A stretch of 64,000 nucleotides of DNA, taken from the NCBI RefSeq assembly GCF_900182725.1, contig NZ_FXTO01000012.1, positions 33,020-97,019 of the forward strand. Direction: 5' to 3'. Shown here piece after piece: positions 42,257 to 51,072 of the stretch; the stretch's first letter is position 1, and each line of letters opens with the position of its first letter. The notes below the pieces were generated by a model. It saw only the letters and a list, made by a program, of their open reading frames with translations, had not been told where the DNA came from and ran no database searches. Source of the stretch: Thalassovita litoralis (GTDB lineage: Bacteria; Pseudomonadota; Alphaproteobacteria; Rhodobacterales; Rhodobacteraceae). Position numbers and translations under genes: made by a program.

Positions 42257-43283
42257 CCTGAGCCATACCCCAACACCATCCTGGCGCAGCCTGTTGGCGC
42301 ATCTGAAATCCCCTTGGGGGGTGATTGTGCTGATCTTGTTGGCAGTGGCCCTGTTGGATCCTGCGAACCTGTGGGCGACGGTGGAATTCGCCGCCAGGGC
42401 ATTGGCCCATACCGCGCAGTATATCGTTTTTGCGGTGCTGCTGCTGTCTTTCCTGAAAGCCACCGGGGCCGAGGTGATGGTTGCCCGCGCCTTTGAGGGC
42501 CGTGAAACCCGAATGATCGTGGCCGCCGCGCTGTTCGGCGGATTGGCCCCGTTCTGTTCCTGCGAAGTCATCCCTTTTGTCGCTGGATTGCTGGCTTTGG
42601 GCGCACCCTTGTCGGCGGTGATGGCGTTCTGGCTGGCATCGCCGTTGATTGACCCGCCAACGCTGTTAATCACAGCGGGGGCGCTGGGGTGGCCCTTTGC
42701 CATTGGCAAGGCCGTGTTCGCTGTGGCCTTGGGTCTGTTCGGCGGGTTCATCGTGCGGGGGCTGATGGCAAAGGGAGCGTTTGCAGATCCGCTGCGTCCG
42801 CGTCAAAGCAGCGGGTGCTGTGGCTGTGGTGGTCCAAAACTGAACGGAAAACCGCATTGGGCATTCTGGCAAGAGCCTGCCCGCCGCACCATTTTCGCGA
42901 CCGAGTTCCGCCAGAATGCGTTGTTCCTGCTGAAATGGCTGGCACTGGCTTATGTGCTGGAGGCGCTGTTGGTGCATTATGTTCCCGCCGATCTGATTGC
43001 GCAGGTCGTCGGTGGCACGGGTGTGGTGCCGATCGTGATTGCGGCTGTCGTGGGAATGCCCGCCTATCTGAATTCCTATGTTGCACCACCGCTGTTGGCC
43101 GGGTTGATGGACCAAGGCATGAGCGCGGGCGCGGCAATGGCATTCATGATCGCGGGGGCGGTCAGTTCGGTGCCAGCAATGGCGGCGGTCTGGTCGCTGG
43201 TTAAACCACGCGTCTTTGCCACCTATCTGGGATTGGGCCTAATAGGGGCTGTCCTGTCCGGGCTGCTATTCCAGATGGTTTGA
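42246..43283 (+). CDS. ArsP/SO_0444-like permease (metal or metalloid efflux)
   Basis: A 345-residue membrane protein with about eight helices in two halves. The first half carries the signature FGGLAPFCSCEVIPFVAGLL, the second VVGMPAYLNSYVAPPL, as in the DUF318 permease family that includes ArsP (organoarsenical export) and SO_0444-type transporters. The loop in the middle has SSGCCGCGG, a likely metal-binding cluster. Co-transcribed with an ArsR protein. Substrate cannot be decided from sequence. Confidence 0.82.
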   Translation: MMTDLSHTPTPSWRSLLAHLKSPWGVIVLILLAVALLDPANLWATVEFAARALAHTAQYIVFAVLLLSFLKATGAEVMVARAFEGRETRMIVAAALFGGLAPFCSCEVIPFVAGLLALGAPLSAVMAFWLASPLIDPPTLLITAGALGWPFAIGKAVFAVALGLFGGFIVRGLMAKGAFADPLRPRQSSGCCGCGGPKLNGKPHWAFWQEPARRTIFATEFRQNALFLLKWLALAYVLEALLVHYVPADLIAQVVGGTGVVPIVIAAVVGMPAYLNSYVAPPLLAGLMDQGMSAGAAMAFMIAGAVSSVPAMAAVWSLVKPRVFATYLGLGLIGAVLSGLLFQMV

Positions 43284-43287
43284 CGGA

Positions 43288-43317
43288 AAACGGGGGCCGT
43301 TTGCGCGGCCCCCGTTT
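43288..43317. terminator. Bidirectional terminator between permease and tpa
   Basis: AAACGGGGGCC (43288-43298) pairs with GGCCCCCGTTT (43307-43317) with an 8-base loop. Confidence 0.78.
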
Positions 43318-43339
43318 CTGGTCTGTCAATCAGGGTGGA

Positions 43340-44737
43340 TCAGCCAAAGACCTTGGTCAAAGCCCGGTCAACGGTGTCGGTGATCAGGTCCACGTCATCC
43401 GCCGTAACGATCAGAGCCGGAGAGAAGCACAACACGTTGTTGCGACCGGGGATCGAACGGTTGGATGCCCCGATGATAACCCCATTCGCCCCACATTCCG
43501 CCACAACAGCAGCCACGTCTTTTTCGTCTACGGGTTCCTTGCTGGCGCGGTCTTTGACCAGTTCGGCGCCAAGGAACAGACCCTTGCCACGCACATCGCC
43601 GATGATGTCATGCTTTGCCATCAACGCCTGAAGGTTCGCCATCATGCGATCCCCCATCGCGGCACAGTTTTCCAGCAGGCCCTCGTCTTCGATGATCTTC
43701 ATGTTTTCCAATGCCGCCGCCGGACCGGCCACACAGCCGCCAAAGGTGGAAATATCGCGGAAATGGTCCATCTTGTCTGTGGCGTCGGATTTGAAGGCCT
43801 CGAATACCTCCTCAGTCGTGACGCAGATCGCAATCGCGGCATAGCCCGAGGCAACGCCCTTGGCCATGGTCACGAAATCGGGCTTGATGCCGTAATGCTG
43901 ATAGCCGAACCAGTTATTGCCGGTGCGCCCGATGCCGCAAACGACTTCGTCGATATGCAGCAGGATGTCATACTGCTTACAGATTTCCTGCACCCGTTCC
44001 CAATACCCTTCGGGCGGGGTGATGACGCCGCCGCCTGCGGTGACGGGTTCCAGACACAGGCCGCCCACGGTTTCCGGGCCTTCGCGCAGGATCACCTCTT
44101 CGATCAGGTTGGCGGCGGCAATGCCGAATTCGCGGCCCGACAGATGGCCCAGGCCCAGTTCTTCCTTGCGGTACTCCATGCAATGCGGGACGCGCACGAA
44201 ATCAGGGGCGAAGGGACCGTATTGCGCATTGCGTTCGTCCTGCCCGCCTGCGGACATCGCGGCCAAGGTGGACCCGTGATAATCGCGGTCGCGGTACAGG
44301 ATCTTGGTTTTCTTGCCGCCGTGTTTTTTATGCGCGATCTGGCGGATCATCTTAAAGGCTTTTTCGTTCGCCTCGGACCCGGAATTGGTGTAATAAACGC
44401 GGCTCATCCCCGGCATTTTCGAGATCAGCTTTTCCGCGAACATCGCGCCGGGGATCGACCCGGCGGATTGTGCAAAATAGCAGAGTTTCATCAGCTGATC
44501 GCGCACTGCATCCGCAATCTGGGCGCGGCCATAGCCCACGTTCACGGTCCAGACCCCACCGGATACGGCATCCAGATATTCCTTGCCGTTCTGATCCCAG
44601 ACGCGCATGCCCTTGCCTTCGATGATGATACGCGGGTCAGCCGTTTCAAAGGGTTTGTGCTGCGTCAGGTGGTGCCAGACATGGGCGCGGTCGGCGTCCA
44701 CTACTGCGCGAATGTCATTGTCCAGATTGCCATCCAT
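43340..44737 (-). CDS. tpa: Taurine:pyruvate aminotransferase
   Basis: A 465-residue class III aminotransferase that converts taurine plus pyruvate to sulfoacetaldehyde plus alanine. The N-terminus (HVWHHLTQHKPFETADP, then GGVWTVNVGYGR) is specific to Tpa as known from alphaproteobacteria; PLP-binding segments are YYTNSGSEANEKAFKM, HIDEVVCGIGRTGN and TMAKGVASGY with the Lys. It stands alone with a terminator downstream; CTGG direct repeats upstream suggest control by the TauR-like regulator. Xsc, the next enzyme, is not in the window. Confidence 0.88.
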   Translation of the reverse strand: MDGNLDNDIRAVVDADRAHVWHHLTQHKPFETADPRIIIEGKGMRVWDQNGKEYLDAVSGGVWTVNVGYGRAQIADAVRDQLMKLCYFAQSAGSIPGAMFAEKLISKMPGMSRVYYTNSGSEANEKAFKMIRQIAHKKHGGKKTKILYRDRDYHGSTLAAMSAGGQDERNAQYGPFAPDFVRVPHCMEYRKEELGLGHLSGREFGIAAANLIEEVILREGPETVGGLCLEPVTAGGGVITPPEGYWERVQEICKQYDILLHIDEVVCGIGRTGNNWFGYQHYGIKPDFVTMAKGVASGYAAIAICVTTEEVFEAFKSDATDKMDHFRDISTFGGCVAGPAAALENMKIIEDEGLLENCAAMGDRMMANLQALMAKHDIIGDVRGKGLFLGAELVKDRASKEPVDEKDVAAVVAECGANGVIIGASNRSIPGRNNVLCFSPALIVTADDVDLITDTVDRALTKVFG

Positions 44738-45071
44738 TGTGATCGTTCTCCGTTTTGCATGAAAAAGGGCTGCGCCGGGGCGCGTCCGCGATTGCGGATA
44801 TTACAGCGTTGGAATCGCACCAGAGTATAGGGCCAGTTGGGTGCTTCGATAAGACCAGTTTTGGGGCTGTGGACATAACAGGCAGATCGCGGGCGGATTG
44901 CCCTGTGCATATGAGTATTTTGGGCAAGATGAATATGGGCGCTGCGGCTCTTTCTTGGGGAAAATATCCCCGCCGGAGGCATCCGCCCGTCAGGCTGGGT
45001 CATCCGTGTGAGTTTGGGCTTGCGGTTTTCGGTAAGGCGCGGTCCCTTGGGGCAAAGCGGAAAGGGCAGGT
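44738..45071. other. Divergent region between tpa and glycerate kinase
   Basis: No gene. It contains the putative TauR repeats (44814-44860), then the mosaic intergenic repeat in inverted orientation (44913-44985, including a 21-bp segment shared with 12893-12913 and GGGGATATTTTCCCC-like sequence), and the ribosome binding site of the kinase. Confidence 0.55.
44814..44860 (-). promoter_or_regulatory. Putative TauR sites before tpa
   Basis: Read on the minus strand: AACTGGTCTTAT (44860-44849) and AACTGGCCCTAT (44838-44827), exactly 22 bases apart, then a weaker CTGGTGCGAT (44823-44814). They lie about 80-125 bases upstream of the tpa start, as for an activator. Confidence 0.6.
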
Positions 45072-46328
45072 ATGGAAGAACGGGCGTTTCTGACAGAGTT
45101 GTTTCAGGCAGCGATCCGGGCGGCAGACCCGAAACAGGCGCTTGCGGCGCATTTGCCAGCACGGCCCAAGGGGCGCGTGGTGGTGATCGGTGCGGGCAAG
45201 GGGGCGGCGCAACTGGCCGCCGCGTTCGAGGATCTGTGGGGCGATCCGGTGCAGGGCGTGGTGGTCACGCGGTATGGCTATGCCTGTCCCTGCCGTCATG
45301 TGCAGGTGTTGGAAGCCGCGCATCCGGTGCCGGATCAGGCAGGATTGGCGGCATCGCAGGCTTTGTTCGATGCGGCCGATGGGTTGACCTCCGATGATCT
45401 GGTGGTGGCACTGGTCTGCGGTGGTGGCTCGGCCCTGTTGGCGGCCCCGGCAGATGGGTTGGAACTGGCGGACGAGGTGGCGCTGAATCAGGCGCTGCTG
45501 GCTAGCGGTGCGCCGATTGGCGCGATGAATGCCGTGCGCAAACAGGTCAGCCGGATCAAGGGCGGGCGTCTGGCAGCAGCGGCGCATCCGGCGCGGGTGG
45601 TTAGCCTGATCGTGTCTGACGTGCCGGGGGACGATCCGGCGCAGGTGGCCAGCGGTCCCACCGTGCCGGATGCCGTTGGCCGGGCCGAAGCCTTGGCGGC
45701 GGTGCGTGATTACGGTATTGCCCTGCCGCCCCGCATTGCCAATTTCCTGCGCGACACGCCCGAGGACGCCCCGGTGCCAGACGACCCACGGTTTTCTGAG
45801 AACGAGGTGCATGTAATCGCCTCGGCCGCGAAATCGCTGGAGGCGGCGGCGCAGGTGGCCGAAGCCGCGGGCATTCCGGCGGTGATCCTGTCCGACGCGA
45901 TCGAGGGCGAGGCGCGGGAAGTGGCGAAGGTTCATGCCGCTATTGCCCGCGAAGTGGCGGCAAAGGCACGGCCTTTCGTGCCGCCGGTTGTTATCCTGTC
46001 CGGCGGGGAAACCACTGTTACGCTGCGCGGCACCGGCAAGGGCGGGCGGAACAGTGAATTCCTGCTGTCACTGGCGCTGGAATTGGACGGCGTGGTGGGG
46101 GTGGCGGCTCTGGCTGCGGATACCGATGGGATTGACGGGTCCGAAGATAATGCCGGTGCCTTTGCTGATGGCGGTACAGCGGCGGCGATGCGGCAGGCGG
46201 GCATTGATCCGGCGCAGGCCTTGGCGGGGAATGACGCTTGGACGGCCTTTGAGGCGGTGAACGGCCTGTTCGTGCCGGGACCGACCGGAACCAACGTAAA
46301 TGACTTCCGGGCGATCCTTGTGCGTTAG
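45072..46328 (+). CDS. Glycerate 2-kinase (MOFRL type)
   Basis: A 418-residue type-2 glycerate kinase, often annotated hydroxypyruvate reductase TtuD. Motifs: VVIGAGKGAAQLAAAFE, ALVCGGGSALLAAPADG, ASGPTVPDA, and the C-terminal MOFRL part LSGGETTVTLRGTGKGGRNS with AADTDGIDGSEDNAGA. It phosphorylates glycerate to 2-phosphoglycerate for assimilation of glyoxylate or tartrate. AAAGGGCAGG precedes the ATG. Its 3' end overlaps the convergent EamA gene by 4 bases. Confidence 0.9.
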   Translation: MEERAFLTELFQAAIRAADPKQALAAHLPARPKGRVVVIGAGKGAAQLAAAFEDLWGDPVQGVVVTRYGYACPCRHVQVLEAAHPVPDQAGLAASQALFDAADGLTSDDLVVALVCGGGSALLAAPADGLELADEVALNQALLASGAPIGAMNAVRKQVSRIKGGRLAAAAHPARVVSLIVSDVPGDDPAQVASGPTVPDAVGRAEALAAVRDYGIALPPRIANFLRDTPEDAPVPDDPRFSENEVHVIASAAKSLEAAAQVAEAAGIPAVILSDAIEGEAREVAKVHAAIAREVAAKARPFVPPVVILSGGETTVTLRGTGKGGRNSEFLLSLALELDGVVGVAALAADTDGIDGSEDNAGAFADGGTAAAMRQAGIDPAQALAGNDAWTAFEAVNGLFVPGPTGTNVNDFRAILVR

Positions 46329-47200
46329 CGTGTGGCGGCGCGGCTTTCGCGGTAGATCACGAAAATGCCGCTGGCGATGATCACGCTGGCCCCGATCATT
46401 GTTGGCGTGTCGGGGATTTCCGACCAGATAAACCAGCCAAAGGCGGTGGCCCAAATCAGCGCGGTATAATCCAGCGGGGCCAGTACCACGGCAGGGGCCA
46501 GCCGGAATGCCTGTGTGATCAGGGTTACGCCTGCGGTGCCGACGACCGCGATGGCCAGAAACAGGTGCAGGTCGCCGGGGCGGATCGGCACCCAGACCAG
46601 CGGCGTCAGAATGCCGCCCAAAACGGTCCCGGTCAGGGTCAGCCACAGCAAAAGTGTCCAGACGCTTTCGCGCGGGTCCAGCAGCCGCGCGCTGAGCATC
46701 ATCAGCGCATACAGAAACGCGGTTCCGACAGGCAGCAACATGGCGGGATGAAACGCCGCCGTTCCGGGGCGGATGGCAATCACCACCCCGGCAAATCCGG
46801 TCAGAACGGCCAGCCACCGCCGCCAGCCTACTGGATCACGCAACAGCAGGGCCGATAATGCGGTGATGAACAGCGGGGCGACAAAGGCCAGCGCCGTTGA
46901 TTCAGCCAACGCCAGATAGGTCAGACTGGTGAAGAACAAATAGGTGGCACCAACCCAAAGCCCCCCGCGCATGAAATGTACCAGGGGCCGCGTAGACCAC
47001 AGACCCGATGCACCGGCTAGGATGCGGGCGACAACCAACGCCACGGGCAGCGCAATCAGGTTGCGCAGGAACAGGATTTGGATCGGGGAATAATGTTGCG
47101 TCAGGGTTTTGGCCAGCGCGTCATTCACGCTCAGGCAGGCCATGCCCGCGATCATCATAGCGATACCCGTCAGATTCGATGGTGCGGTTGTGCTGTGCAT
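46325..47200 (-). CDS. EamA/DMT-family transporter
   Basis: A 291-residue membrane protein with ten predicted helices in two EamA repeats (MIAGMACLSVNDALAKTLT; LAPLDYTALIWATAFGWFIW). Members export or import metabolites such as amino acids and their precursors. Substrate unknown. Convergent with the glycerate kinase gene. Confidence 0.85.
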   Translation of the reverse strand: MHSTTAPSNLTGIAMMIAGMACLSVNDALAKTLTQHYSPIQILFLRNLIALPVALVVARILAGASGLWSTRPLVHFMRGGLWVGATYLFFTSLTYLALAESTALAFVAPLFITALSALLLRDPVGWRRWLAVLTGFAGVVIAIRPGTAAFHPAMLLPVGTAFLYALMMLSARLLDPRESVWTLLLWLTLTGTVLGGILTPLVWVPIRPGDLHLFLAIAVVGTAGVTLITQAFRLAPAVVLAPLDYTALIWATAFGWFIWSEIPDTPTMIGASVIIASGIFVIYRESRAATR

Positions 47201-47284
47201 GGGGGAACCTTTGCTGTCCGTGCGCGACTGTAGCGGGACGATGGAACAGGTGCCAGCGCAACAGGCAGGCCCAGGCGGGCGGGG

Positions 47285-48226
47285 TTATTGGGTGTTCAGC
47301 AGCACCACCTCGACCCGGCGGTTGGCTTCGCGGCCTGCATCTGTCTGGTTCGGGGCAACCGGGGACAGATAGCCCATCCCCTCGGCCTCCATCTGGGTGC
47401 GCGGGATGTCATAGGCTGTGACCAGCCGTTCCAGTACCGCCGCCGCGCGGCGTTTGGACAGGGCCATGTTATTGTCCAGAGATCCCACGGCATCGGTATG
47501 ACCCACCAGCGCAATGCGGCGGTTGGGGTCGGCCCGCAGGAACGTGGCCAGATCCTGAAGCGATGCAAACGGGCCAGCGCCCAAGGCGGATGACCCGGTT
47601 TCAAAGGTCAGGTCCGACAGCGCGGCGTGGCCCTGCGTGCTAAGCGCCTGTGCCAGCGGAACAGGTGTGGCGGATGTTGTGGTGGGGATTGTATCAGGCA
47701 GGGATTGCCCCGTTGTGGTCAGCGTGGCCGGATCGGCATCGGGGCCGGTGACGCGGATCAATTGCACAAACCCGGCGCTGTCGGTGCGGCTGACCAGCAG
47801 GCTCAGATGATCCCCATCCCCTTTGGTGGCGGACAGGAAACGGAAATCTGTCAGGTCTACGTGCATGTTGGGGGCGGGCAGGACTTCGGTTGTGAACCGG
47901 AAATCGAACCCCCCGCATTCGCTGCCCCCGCATTCATAGAGGATTTGATAGCCCTCTTGCTCTAGCTGGCTGCGCAACGGCGCAAAAAGCTGAAGGGAGG
48001 TCAGGCCTTGGCTGATCACCTGCCAGCTTTGCCGTGTCACCGCGCCTTCAAGCTGTTGGCTGGGAATGATACCGTTTGCGAATGGACCCAGCGGCAGGGC
48101 ATAGCTGTCAACCGCGCTGCTTTGATCGGCTAGGGGGCGGGACGCGGGCGGCAGCTCCAGCGCCAATGCCTGCACCCCGCCCGTCAGGAACAGGGTGCAG
48201 AAACATAGGGCGGCAAGTCGCATCAT
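47285..48226 (-). CDS. OmpA-family outer-membrane protein
   Basis: A 313-residue protein with a signal peptide (residues 1-22) and a C-terminal OmpA domain (about 200-310: LTFETGSSALGAGPFASLQD, VGHTDAVGSLDNNMALSKRR, GREANRRVEV), which binds peptidoglycan through the Asp and Arg. The N-terminal 180 residues are specific to the protein and may face the periplasm. No gene partners are evident. Confidence 0.88.
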   Translation of the reverse strand: MMRLAALCFCTLFLTGGVQALALELPPASRPLADQSSAVDSYALPLGPFANGIIPSQQLEGAVTRQSWQVISQGLTSLQLFAPLRSQLEQEGYQILYECGGSECGGFDFRFTTEVLPAPNMHVDLTDFRFLSATKGDGDHLSLLVSRTDSAGFVQLIRVTGPDADPATLTTTGQSLPDTIPTTTSATPVPLAQALSTQGHAALSDLTFETGSSALGAGPFASLQDLATFLRADPNRRIALVGHTDAVGSLDNNMALSKRRAAAVLERLVTAYDIPRTQMEAEGMGYLSPVAPNQTDAGREANRRVEVVLLNTQ

Positions 48227-48240
48227 TTCAGTGGCAGACC

Positions 48241-48813
48241 TTAGCGGAACTGGCCGTGATATTCATCGTTCGGGCGCATATCCAAGGCCGACGCGACGCG
48301 GTTCGTCATGTTGTAAAACGCGGCGGTGTTGGCGATGTCCCAGATGTCGCGATCCGTCCAGCCAGCATCGCGCAGCGCCTGACGATCGGTTTCTTCAATC
48401 GTGGCGCTGGCCTTGGTCATCTTGACCGCGAAATCCAGCATTTCCCGTTGTTTTGGGGTCAGCGGTGCGACGCGGTAATTCATCACCAGTGCTTCGCCCA
48501 GCTTGGGGTCGCCAGACAATTCGCGCACAGCCGCGCCGTGGGCGGTCAGGCAGTAGAAGCATTTATTTTCCGAAGACACCGTAACCGCGATCATTTCGCG
48601 TTCCAGCTTGGTCAGTCCGCTGTCTGCCAGCATGGTGTTGTTATACAGCGCAGAAAACGCATTGAGCTTTTCAATGTCAAAGGCGTGCGCCTTTAGCACA
48701 TTCGGCACCAGCCCCAGCTTTTCTTCGCAGATGCGGAAATATTTCGCGGTTGCGTCCGGCAGGGGATCAAGCGGAGGAAGGTTCAGGGCGGTGGGCTGAT
48801 CGGTGTTACTCAT
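48241..48813 (-). CDS. AhpD-like peroxidase-related protein (CMD family)
   Basis: A 190-residue protein of the carboxymuconolactone decarboxylase superfamily, peroxidase-related subgroup. The redox pair and following His are in ENKCFYCLTAHG; the N-terminus FRICEEKLGLVPNVLKAHA is typical. It may take part in alkylhydroperoxide defence. The ATG at 48813 is one base after the stop of the upstream GNAT gene, so they are co-transcribed. Confidence 0.86.
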   Translation of the reverse strand: MSNTDQPTALNLPPLDPLPDATAKYFRICEEKLGLVPNVLKAHAFDIEKLNAFSALYNNTMLADSGLTKLEREMIAVTVSSENKCFYCLTAHGAAVRELSGDPKLGEALVMNYRVAPLTPKQREMLDFAVKMTKASATIEETDRQALRDAGWTDRDIWDIANTAAFYNMTNRVASALDMRPNDEYHGQFR

Positions 48814-48814
48814 A

Positions 48815-49546
48815 TCAAATATCGTCTTTATGTTTCCGGTAATGGTATTGCCCGACAAGGGTCATCCCAAGGCTGGAATATAGCGCGTTGGCCCCTTCGT
48901 TGTCTTGTGTGCAGACCACGGACAGGTATTTCGCGCCATTATCCCGCGCCCAGAAGGCGGCCAGACGCATGAACCAGCGGGCCATGCCCTGCTTGCGCTG
49001 ATGTGGCAGGACATAGATGGCGTGAACCATTGCGGTGTCTTCGTGAACGGCGGCAAAGGCGACACCGGCGGGGCTGTCGTTCAACCGGCCCAGCAGGGCG
49101 GTTTTCGGCCCTTGGGCACGTTGCATCACCGCCACGCGGCCCGATCCGATCCCGCCTTTGGCCCAGATGTCGATCTGGATGGCCAGCGGTTCCCACACGG
49201 CAAAGGCGGTGACGGGCGGCGGAAATTGGGTGGCGATCTGGTCGACCGGGGCGGCCCACATATTCACCGGGTCCACCACGGCATAGCCGCGGGCGTCCAG
49301 CATGGCATCCAGTTCTTCGTCGCCTTCGCGGATCTGGAACAGGCGGGGCTGGTCCAGCGCCTGCATGGCCTGTTCGGCCACGGCGATGTCATCGGCAGTT
49401 TCAAAGGCCAGCGCGGTTGCCGCAGACACACGTTGACCGCCGCCTTGTCCTTCGCGGATCAGCCATTGCCCGGCTTGTTGGGTGCTGGCGGCAGGCCATG
49501 TGCCATCGACCACATCATAAAGTTTCAGCGCAGTGGGCAAGGTCAT
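48815..49546 (-). CDS. GNAT-family N-acetyltransferase
   Basis: A 243-residue protein. The C-terminal part is a GNAT domain with the acetyl-CoA loop LPHQRKQGMARWFMRLAAFW and the closing SVVCTQDNEGANALYSSLGM. The N-terminal 110 residues are variable. Substrate unknown. It overlaps the cinA-like gene upstream by 4 bases. Confidence 0.83.
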   Translation of the reverse strand: MTLPTALKLYDVVDGTWPAASTQQAGQWLIREGQGGGQRVSAATALAFETADDIAVAEQAMQALDQPRLFQIREGDEELDAMLDARGYAVVDPVNMWAAPVDQIATQFPPPVTAFAVWEPLAIQIDIWAKGGIGSGRVAVMQRAQGPKTALLGRLNDSPAGVAFAAVHEDTAMVHAIYVLPHQRKQGMARWFMRLAAFWARDNGAKYLSVVCTQDNEGANALYSSLGMTLVGQYHYRKHKDDI

Positions 49547-50262
49547 GCAAACATCTCCGACAAGCGGGTCATTGCGGCGTCTACCTGGGCGCCATCATGA
49601 CCGCGAATAACAATATGGGCACCATATATCCCATTGCTTTGAAAGGGATAAGAGCCAATGGACAGATCGGCGAAATCTGCCGCCAATTGCGCCAGCGGCC
49701 CGGCGATTTCACCCTCGCCACGTTCGATCCGCAGGGTTTGCGACAGAAGCGGCTGACCGCCGGTCAGGGTGGGCAGGACGCTGGACACCATTGCCTCGAA
49801 CACGGCGGGGACACCAGCCATGACATGCACGTTTTGTATGGTGAACCCCGGTGCAGTGGATACCGGATTGTCGATCAGCGTTGCACCGTCCGGGATGCGG
49901 GCCATGCGCAGGCGGGCGTCGTTCAGTTCGGCCCCCGTGCGGGCATAATGCGCCTCTAGCAGGGCACGGGCATCGTCGCGGATACCGATGGGGGTATCAA
50001 AGGCCTCGGCGATACATTCGGCGGTGATGTCGTCATGGGTGGGACCAATCCCCCCGGACGTGAAAACGGAATCATAGGCGGCTGACAGCGCCTTTACCGC
50101 TTTGATGATGGCCTTGCGGTCGTCTGAAACCACCCGCGCTTCGCACAGGTCGATCCCGACCCGCGTCAGTTCTTTCGCCAGATAGTTCATATTGCTGTCC
50201 CGCGTGCGGCCCGACAGGATTTCATCCCCGATAACCAGCATGGCGGCGGTTGGATTTGCCAT
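49543..50262 (-). CDS. CinA-like molybdopterin-binding domain protein
   Basis: A 239-residue protein with the MoCF/CinA N-terminal domain: MLVIGDEILSGRTRDSNMNY, FTSGGIGPTHDDITAECIAE, and VHVMAGVPAVFEAM. It lacks the C-terminal amidase half of full CinA. Such short forms are common in alphaproteobacteria; a role in nucleotide or NAD metabolism has been proposed for the family. The ATG at 50262 follows GAGGG; the open frame upstream of it is not conserved-looking. Confidence 0.88.
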   Translation of the reverse strand: MANPTAAMLVIGDEILSGRTRDSNMNYLAKELTRVGIDLCEARVVSDDRKAIIKAVKALSAAYDSVFTSGGIGPTHDDITAECIAEAFDTPIGIRDDARALLEAHYARTGAELNDARLRMARIPDGATLIDNPVSTAPGFTIQNVHVMAGVPAVFEAMVSSVLPTLTGGQPLLSQTLRIERGEGEIAGPLAQLAADFADLSIGSYPFQSNGIYGAHIVIRGHDGAQVDAAMTRLSEMFA

Positions 50263-50313
50263 TGCGCCCTCCCTCGTCTTGCGAAAACTCCCCCTTCGGT
50301 ATAGGCGCGGGAC

Positions 50314-51051
50314 ATGCGCTTTCCTACCCCTCTTGTGCCTGCCACGCTGATCCGCCGCTATAAGCGGTTTCTGGCCGATTGCGTGCTGGAAGACGGGCGC
50401 GAGGTGACAGCCCATTGTGCCAATCCCGGTTCAATGATGGGGCTGGCTGAGCCGGGAATGCGAATCTGGCTGGAACCCAATGATGACCCGAAGAAAAAGC
50501 TGAAATTCGGCTGGCGGCTGGTGGAACATGAAGGCGGGCATTTCACCGGCGTGGATACATCGGTTCCCAATCGTGCGTTACGTATCGCGCTGGAAACCGG
50601 GGTGGTGCCGGGGCTGACGGGATATGACAGCGTTCGGGCCGAGGTGAAATACGGGCAAAACAGCCGGATTGATTTTCTGCTGACCGGGGCGGGCCGTCCC
50701 GATACCTATGTCGAGGTTAAAAGCGTGACCCTGTCGCGCCAGCCCGGTCTGGCGGAATTTCCAGACAGTGTTACGGTACGCGGCACCAAACATCTGGGCG
50801 AACTGGCGCAGATGGCAGAACAAGGGCACCGTGCGGTAATGTTGTATCTGGTACAGCGCACCGATGCGCAGGCTTTTACGCTCGCGGCTGACATTGATCC
50901 GGCCTATGCCGCTGCCTATGATCTGGCCTGTGCGGCGGGGGTCGAGGTGCTGGTTTTCGGCACCCGGATCACCCCGGATGGCGTGGATCTGGGGGCGGCG
51001 CTGCCCTTGTGTGGGACTGCATCAACCGGGCGCACTGGTCCTTGCGCGTAA
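50314..51051 (+). CDS. sfsA: SfsA family DNA/RNA nuclease or sugar-fermentation regulator
   Basis: A 245-residue SfsA protein. Motifs: PATLIRRYKRFLADCVLEDG, VTAHCANPGSMMGLAEPGM, SRIDFLLTGAGRPDTYVEVK (PD-(D/E)xK-like nuclease core) and AVMLYLVQRTDAQAF. Originally linked to sugar fermentation in E. coli; the fold suggests nuclease activity. It is followed by map after 21 bases. Confidence 0.92.
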   Translation: MRFPTPLVPATLIRRYKRFLADCVLEDGREVTAHCANPGSMMGLAEPGMRIWLEPNDDPKKKLKFGWRLVEHEGGHFTGVDTSVPNRALRIALETGVVPGLTGYDSVRAEVKYGQNSRIDFLLTGAGRPDTYVEVKSVTLSRQPGLAEFPDSVTVRGTKHLGELAQMAEQGHRAVMLYLVQRTDAQAFTLAADIDPAYAAAYDLACAAGVEVLVFGTRITPDGVDLGAALPLCGTASTGRTGPCA

Positions 51052-51072
51052 ATCGCGATACATACACCTGAA

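Noticed and set aside
43280..44830. 516-codon open frame on the plus strand opposite tpa
   Set aside because: Antisense to a clear aminotransferase gene; composition typical of a shadow frame.
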